This document shows, piece after piece, positions 58,899-64,000 of a DNA stretch of 64,000 nucleotides. The translations under genes and the position numbers were made by a program. The DNA is from Corylus avellana (lineage: Eukaryota > Streptophyta > Magnoliopsida > Fagales > Betulaceae). Numbering within the stretch: position 1 is the stretch's first letter; the number at the start of each line of letters is the position of its first letter. The stretch lies in assembly GCF_901000735.1 (NCBI RefSeq), contig NC_081544.1:23055900-23119899 (forward strand), given 5' to 3'. The notes beneath the pieces are model-generated. The model searched no databases and was not told where the DNA came from. It was given only the letters and a program-made list of their open reading frames with translations.

Positions 58899-60313
58899 CT
58901 AGTTAGTTCATAAACTAAAATATTATCTAGTTAATTAATATATACTAAGTAAATAAGTAACTTAATAAATATAATTAACTATAGATTATTCAATATTTCT
59001 ATGTATGTTATTTATATTATTATATATGTGTATCTGTTATATATTAATATTAACATACTAACTAGTAGAGCATCTCCAATAGTCAAATTTAACTATTATG
59101 TGCCATTTTTCATCTTCAACAGTATAGCCAAACTAGCTGCTTCTTTTTTTTTCTTCAATATAATTTTATACTATACTTGTACTATAATTAATTAGTGATA
59201 CGTAGTATACTATATTTATAAGTAGATCACATTATACATATACTATAGTTTCTATTATCTAGTTATATATAATAATATATTGTTAATTTGCTACAATAGA
59301 TTATAGTTATATGCTATATTGTATAATATATCATATATAGTTACGTATTATATATTTATACTATAGATAAATGTCAAGAGGTTGTTTTGAAATTCAGATT
59401 TAAAATCTGTTTGGATCATACATTAAAGAATTTACTAACCTAGCTCGAGCTTGAGTTGAGCCCGGCTCGACTCCAATAGTATTCACAACGAACTCGAGCT
59501 CGCCCGAACTTTCAACGAGCCAGTCTTGAAATTCTAAAGCTCGACTCAATCTGACTCGATTACAACCCTACGTATATGCCTTACCTCACTATATTTCAAC
59601 CCTGATCGTGTATAATTTTTAAGAAAAATGCTATATACTTATAATTGAGTAATTTTGTCCAACATTTATTTAATAATGCTGATGCCTAACCTGACATTTT
59701 TATTTTGGAGTGCCACATTAGTATTGTTAGATATAATTATATTACTCAATTTTTAAGGTAATTTTTTTAAAAAGCATTGCTAGAAACTAAATTTCTATCA
59801 TATAATGTTGATGTAGCAGTTCCGAATCTAATCAACTCTGAGATCAATTATTGTTAAAAAAAATCAACAGTTGATTAGAACTACCACATCAGTTTTGTGG
59901 GATAGTTGTGAGATAAAAATGTGGTATATAATATTTTCTTTTTATTAAATAAAATTCTATAAATATTTAGGATTTATTTACATTATTATTTATTATTTAG
60001 AAAAAAAAAAAAAGAAATACACTTAGCGACCTAAACTATCACAATATCACTCTTTGGCACTTTGACTATCAAATTTTAAATTGTGACATTTGACCTCCTC
60101 CAACTACCACCTCATTTCTTATACCACTTGTTAACATTTGGCATTGAAATGGATGGAAAATGCTACACATACACCAAACATAAATATTTTCACTTGAACT
60201 CACTAAATGCCCCCAAAAATTATTAATATATATATATAAACAACTGAATAAATAATAATAATAATAATAATAATAAAATTATACCCTTAACTTAAAAACA
60301 CATTCTCTTTTTA

Positions 60314-60718
60314 GTGATTACATATTGTTTGAAGCCTGCAGGCTTATTGAGTAGAATCTTGATCGACCTTGCTTGGATTCTTTGTGGTGAGGATGTAAGA
60401 GATGTTGAAAGGATTTTTTATATTATTAAAAAAGGAAAGCGGGAGAGATCAACTATAACTATTCTATCCGAATGTGACCATAGTAGCACATGCCTGCTCA
60501 GAGCCACACAAAAAAAGCCTAGAAATGTGTTCTTCTCTTGGAGCTTTGAGCTTAACCAATACTTGTTCAGAGTTGGTCCAAGCCATATGATGAAAAGTTG
60601 GGCTGTTGTGTCTTTAGATGAGATAAGTCATAAGATAAGGTTTGCTGAGGGCTTGAATCTCCATAAAGATAGTGAAATTTCTGAACCTCGGTCCAATTTG
60701 ATTTCGTTTCAATTATAG
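60314..60718 (+). other. Unrecognised ORF of 134 codons
   Basis: Open from a GTG at 60314 to a TAG-like stop at 60718, reading AGLLSRILIDLAWILCGEDV near the start and SWAVVSLDEISHKIRFAEGL near the end. Composition is protein-like, but there is no good start, promoter or recognised domain. It may be a fragment of a transposon-borne gene. Confidence 0.3.
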
Positions 60719-61049
60719 CTTTTGTAAATTGTTAATTTCACCAACACCTTCTATTGGTATCCAAATGCTAATTGAAATAGCCTATTCATATACTTAGGAT
60801 TTTATATTTGAATGATATTTGAAAAGGAAGTACATATTCTATATACGGAGTTAACAATGTAGATGTAAAATTTATGAAAGTTTATTGAATTAAAAATTCC
60901 TATATTGCTTGTATACAAAATATTAATAAGATAGAGGGTCAAGGCTTACTAAGAAACAAACAAAAACATATTTGAGATTGAGTTTATCTTTTAAGCCTTC
61001 TTTTTTTGCATTTTTTAAGGTGACATGTATGCTCTAATCAAATAATGAG

Positions 61050-61689
61050 ATCTTGGCACAAATCAAAACTTTTGTGCCCTCCAATGAAAGCTTAATAAAT
61101 CAACGTGGAACACTTTAAGCTACTATAAAAATCAGGGTCATTGGGTGGCCACTAATGAGCAAAAAGTGGCTGTTATTTACCGATAGCGGCGATACATGGC
61201 TTCTATTTGGTGGTCACTAGTAATCCGACGATAAAGCTAAATAGCAGCAACTTTTAGGGTTGCCGCTAATGACCCCTCTAGAGTCGCCACTAATAATTTT
61301 TTTGCTTGTTGCAAAGGTTTGAAATAACCCTAGGGTCGCCGCTAATGATATAAGAAAAATTAAAAAGTTAATAGTGGCGACTTAGACTCGCCGCTATTCT
61401 TCTATCATTAGCGGCAACCTAGAAGTTGCTGCTAATGATAAGAGAAAATTAAAAAATTAAAAATTAAAAATTAAAAATTAAAAAGATCAATAGTGGCGAC
61501 CTAGAGTCGCCGAGTCGACGAAAAAAAAAAAAAAAAAACCTTATAATAGAGGGTGTTAGAGAACTGCATACAAGAAATGAACTAGGCAATCAACCACAAA
61601 TGTAAAACCTTCTCAAAAGTACAAAAAGAAGTCCAAATCCACACATTCTACCTTATAATTAGAATTTCTCACATTTTGTTGCTTTCCGG

Positions 61690-61729
<40 letters not shown>

Positions 61730-62095
61730 GGTAGCATTGGGGAAAAAAAACCAAAAAGAAAAAGATGACTCACATGGAGGTGCAAATGGAGAGTAAATTT
61801 AAAAATTAATAAGGAAACAATTATGTACACACATTGTTTAATTTAGCGTCCACTATTAAGTCGCCGCTAAACATTTGGTCGCTAATGACAATTTCATTTG
61901 GTCGCTAATGACAATTTTTCTTGTAGTGAGCAAAATAAGCAAAAACAGTATATTTTATTTTCATATTGCAATTCTCATATGGGTTAAAAGTAAAAAACCT
62001 ATTTCTCACTTTTCCTATTATTTTGCTTAAGGTGTTCCAAGCTAATTTGTTAAGCCCTCATTGGAGGGCACAAAAGTCTTAGTTTGTGCCAAGAC
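61050..62095. mobile_element. Fold-back MITE interrupted by a CACTA element
   Basis: The left arm TCTTGGCACAAATCAAAACT at 61051 through GGAACACTTTAAGC at 61120 is mirrored by the right arm GCTTAAGGTGTTCC at 62029 through AGTTTGTGCCAAGAC at 62095. The left arm resumes after the inserted element (AAAATAAGCAAAA from 61932 matches the inverse of 62018-62028). Confidence 0.75.
61121..61928. mobile_element. CACTA-type element with CGCCGCTAATGA repeats, nested
   Basis: The left end TACTATAAAAATCAGG is a decayed CACTACAAGAAAA; the right end is TTTTTCTTGTAGTG. The exact 3-bp duplication AGC lies at 61118-61120 and 61929-61931. Subterminal motifs GTCGCCGCTAATGA, AGTGGCGAC and GTTGCCGCTAATGA recur in both orientations. 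It contains a (TA)n tract (61693-61727) and no transposase. Confidence 0.85.
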
Positions 62096-62502
62096 TTTAT
62101 AAAAGTTATTTTCTCAAATAATACTTGATCTACTCTAGGTTTGACAATATACATTTTTTGCGCTTTTAGTGACTTAGATGACACATAATCAATTTACTCA
62201 GCCGTGGCAGGCAAATTGTTATGAAAAATATTTGGAATATTATGGTTTTTACTATAATTATTTTAGTAATTATGAACTGTCACGTTAATTTTTAAATGGC
62301 TTATACTCTATAGCTATTTATATCCATTGGATGAAAGCAAGAGGTTATTTGAACAACTCAGGGTCTTAAACAAGCTCCTCAGTTACAAAGGTCAAAGAGA
62401 AAGAAAGGAATAATTAACAAGAAAAAGAAAAAGAAAAACATATGCACCACTCACACACCGTTCAAGAAGGCTCGCCATTCATCTAAATGTTTTATTAAGC
62501 CC

Positions 62503-62509
62503 TATAAAT
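62503..62509 (+). promoter_or_regulatory. Probable TATA box of the cysteine-rich peptide gene
   Basis: CCCTATAAATACAGC lies about 130 bases before the ATG at 62634; a standard plant TATA motif at a plausible distance. Confidence 0.6.
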
Positions 62510-62633
62510 ACAGCAGCTCATTTTTTATGCCTCCAGAGGGAGGGAGAAGATCAAAGGTACGAACACAGAAAGCAGAACATATATATATATAATATATATA
62601 CACCAACCAACAGTGTCGATTGAGGAGAAGATC

Positions 62634-62941
62634 ATGGCAAACAAAGGTGTTGCACTGTTGGTTGTCATGTGCCTTGTCCTTGTCGCGGCAGTGAAGGCCA
62701 CAGAGGTTTACAATCAATGCTACAGTTTTTGCTCCCCGACCTGTATTGCAACCAAGAAAAGCAATTCACTTTGTGAAAAATACTGCGATGATGAATGTGC
62801 AGCAGTAGAAAACCTCTGTAAGATTCATGGCTTCACCTGCTTTTTTTCTTTTTCTTCTTTTTTAATATATAAATTTTTTTTTTTTTAATTAATTTTCTTA
62901 AAGGTGATTTTGTATGTTGGATTGGTTAACTTATTAGCATT

Positions 62942-62979
<38 letters not shown>

Positions 62980-63644
62980 GGGAAATTTTTACTTATCATG
63001 CATTATCTTTATCAGTTTTGCATTAATCACTCTTAAACTTTTAAAAGTGTTAATTTAGGGTAACCATCTTTCAGAAATTTGTAATATCAACCATTCGGTC
63101 AAAATTTTAACGTTAAATCAAATGGTTGATGAGTGAAATTTTAAAAATACTACTCAGAATTACAAAAATACTTTGATTTTAGACAAGAGTGTTTTGAAAA
63201 TTTTACTTTTTCCGTTGGGATTTAACGGGTTAACATTGTAAACTTATGACCAAACATTTAACTGCAGGTTCTTTAATATAATGCCATATAGCCGAGCCTT
63301 AGAAATTTTTGGTTCATTTCTTCCATTTTTCTGAGGCTTTTAGTTTTGCAATCATGTTTTTAATTATGTTCATTAGAGTAATGCTATAAGTCTTCCTAGA
63401 GTCATTCCAATCGTGATGTAGTTTTTAAAATCACCTTTAAAGTTGAGATGTGATTTATTAAATTTTGATCTATTGGTGATTTTAAAAGCCACATCACATT
63501 TGGAATGACTCTAAGAGGACTTTAAGAAGACTTATAGCATTACTCATGTTCATTATCATGTGTACTGTTTCATTTTTCCTGTTACTTGTATGAATGATTA
63601 TTTGTTTGCTTTCTCAATCTTTTCAACTTTTATTTTTCATCATG

Positions 63645-63693
<49 letters not shown>

Positions 63694-63975
63694 TTTGATG
63701 TTGAAATATTCTCTATTTAAAGGTTGATTATAATATTTTTTGAATTAAATAACTCATATTGAGAAATCCATTTAGGACAAATTTTCCTCTAAACTTTAAT
63801 ATGGGCTTAAAATTCATGTGATTCTCAATCGTAATTTGTGTGTATCTATCTATATTATGCAGCAAAACTTGGTGTCAAGTTTGACTTTGAGAAACGGAGT
63901 GTCACTGCAGAGGCGGGTGTCACTGTTGACACGTTGGATGGAGTCCTACAAGGATTTACTTTGTTGAAGGCATAA
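62634..63975 (+). CDS. Small secreted cysteine-rich peptide precursor (thionin-like)
   Basis: Two exons (62634-62817, 63863-63975; 184+113 nt) join in frame to 98 residues. A signal peptide (GVALLVVMCLVLVAAVKA) is followed by six cysteines in two C-x3-C-x3-C blocks (YNQCYSFCSPTC and SLCEKYCDDECAA) and then a tail without cysteine (VTVDTLDGVLQGFTLLKA). The paired C-x3-C blocks suggest a helical hairpin or a thionin-like fold; the layout resembles plant thionin-like or defence peptides, but I cannot place it in a named family. It is probably secreted. A GTG codon upstream in frame is not used; ATG at 62634 gives the signal peptide. The 1,045-bp intron holds a MITE and two microsatellites. The gene ends 25 bases before the right edge. 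Confidence 0.75.
62947..62980. repeat. (CT)n(AT)n microsatellite in intron
   Basis: A CT run of about 22 bases followed by an AT run, inside the intron of the cysteine-rich peptide gene. Confidence 0.85.
63376..63545. mobile_element. MULE-type MITE, exact 10-bp TSD
   Basis: A 170-bp fold-back with ends GAGTAATGCTATAAGTCTTC and its inverse GAAGACTTATAGCATTACTC. The exact 10-bp duplication ATGTTCATTA lies at 63366-63375 and 63546-63555. It is inserted in the intron of the cysteine-rich peptide gene. Confidence 0.9.
63646..63691. repeat. (TA)n microsatellite in intron
   Basis: A TA run of about 45 bases in the intron of the cysteine-rich peptide gene. Confidence 0.9.
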
Positions 63976-64000
63976 TATATGGAGCCCCAATTGATGGAAG

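Larger units (their letters stand above)
57031..61049. other. Repeat-rich intergenic region upstream of PBD
   Basis: The PBD leader and promoter are at 57031-57250. Further on are GAGCTCGAGCTC-type repeats (57440-57480, 59445-59565), a (TA)n at 57485-57504, two MITEs (57558-57736; 58673-58898), a GC-richer stretch at 58230-58610 without a convincing frame, (AAT)n at 60253-60277 and one unrecognised ORF at 60314-60718. Confidence 0.5.

Overview
This is a stretch of nuclear DNA from a flowering plant, most likely a eudicot. The genes have GT-AG introns. Their products (plastid acyl-ACP desaturases, an SDE3-type RNA helicase, a PBD-type proteasome subunit, GPI-anchored lipid-transfer proteins, a very long PPR protein) read much more like Arabidopsis and castor family members than like cereal ones. 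Long AT-rich intergenic DNA packed with short non-autonomous transposons suggests a woody rosid, but I cannot name the species.

Layout. 1-2991 (-): an intronless PPR gene of at least 997 codons, cut by the left edge before its C-terminal DYW region. 3-5.2 kb: three fold-back elements. 5.5-38.6 kb: three acyl-ACP desaturase genes on the + strand, about 14 kb apart. SAD-1 (5520-7332) is a pseudogene, SAD-2 (19371-21191) is intact but changed at substrate-pocket positions, and SAD-3 (34053-38594) is a canonical 396-residue plastid stearoyl-ACP desaturase. Transposons fill the gaps: a dead hAT split by a solo LTR, CACTA-type elements, MULE-type fold-backs, a small LTR element split by another solo LTR, and a Copia relic. 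40.7-45.2 kb (+): two GPI-anchored non-specific lipid-transfer-protein genes of different sequence. 45.5-50.2 kb (-): an SDE3/MOV10-type RNA helicase in four exons. 52.5-57.0 kb (-): the proteasome beta subunit PBD in three exons, with a 3.8-kb intron that took in an L1 fragment and a SINE. 57-62.6 kb: repeats, including a CACTA element nested in a fold-back. 62.6-64.0 kb (+): a two-exon gene for a small secreted cysteine-rich peptide.

How the genes relate. The desaturases form one tandem family; SAD-1 and SAD-2 share exon sizes, intron sequence and upstream sequence, so they come from a later duplication than SAD-3. The two LTPG genes are a second, older-looking pair. The other genes are unrelated single-copy housekeeping or RNA-silencing genes.

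The most interesting biology is SAD-2. All six di-iron ligands are kept, while at least six acyl-pocket positions known from castor mutants (114, 117, 118, 179, 181, 188) differ, which suggests a desaturase with altered chain-length or position preference. The best mobile-element evidence is a set of insertions with exact target-site duplications, including two nested ones. All coordinates were read by eye and exon joins are inferred from homology and splice consensus.
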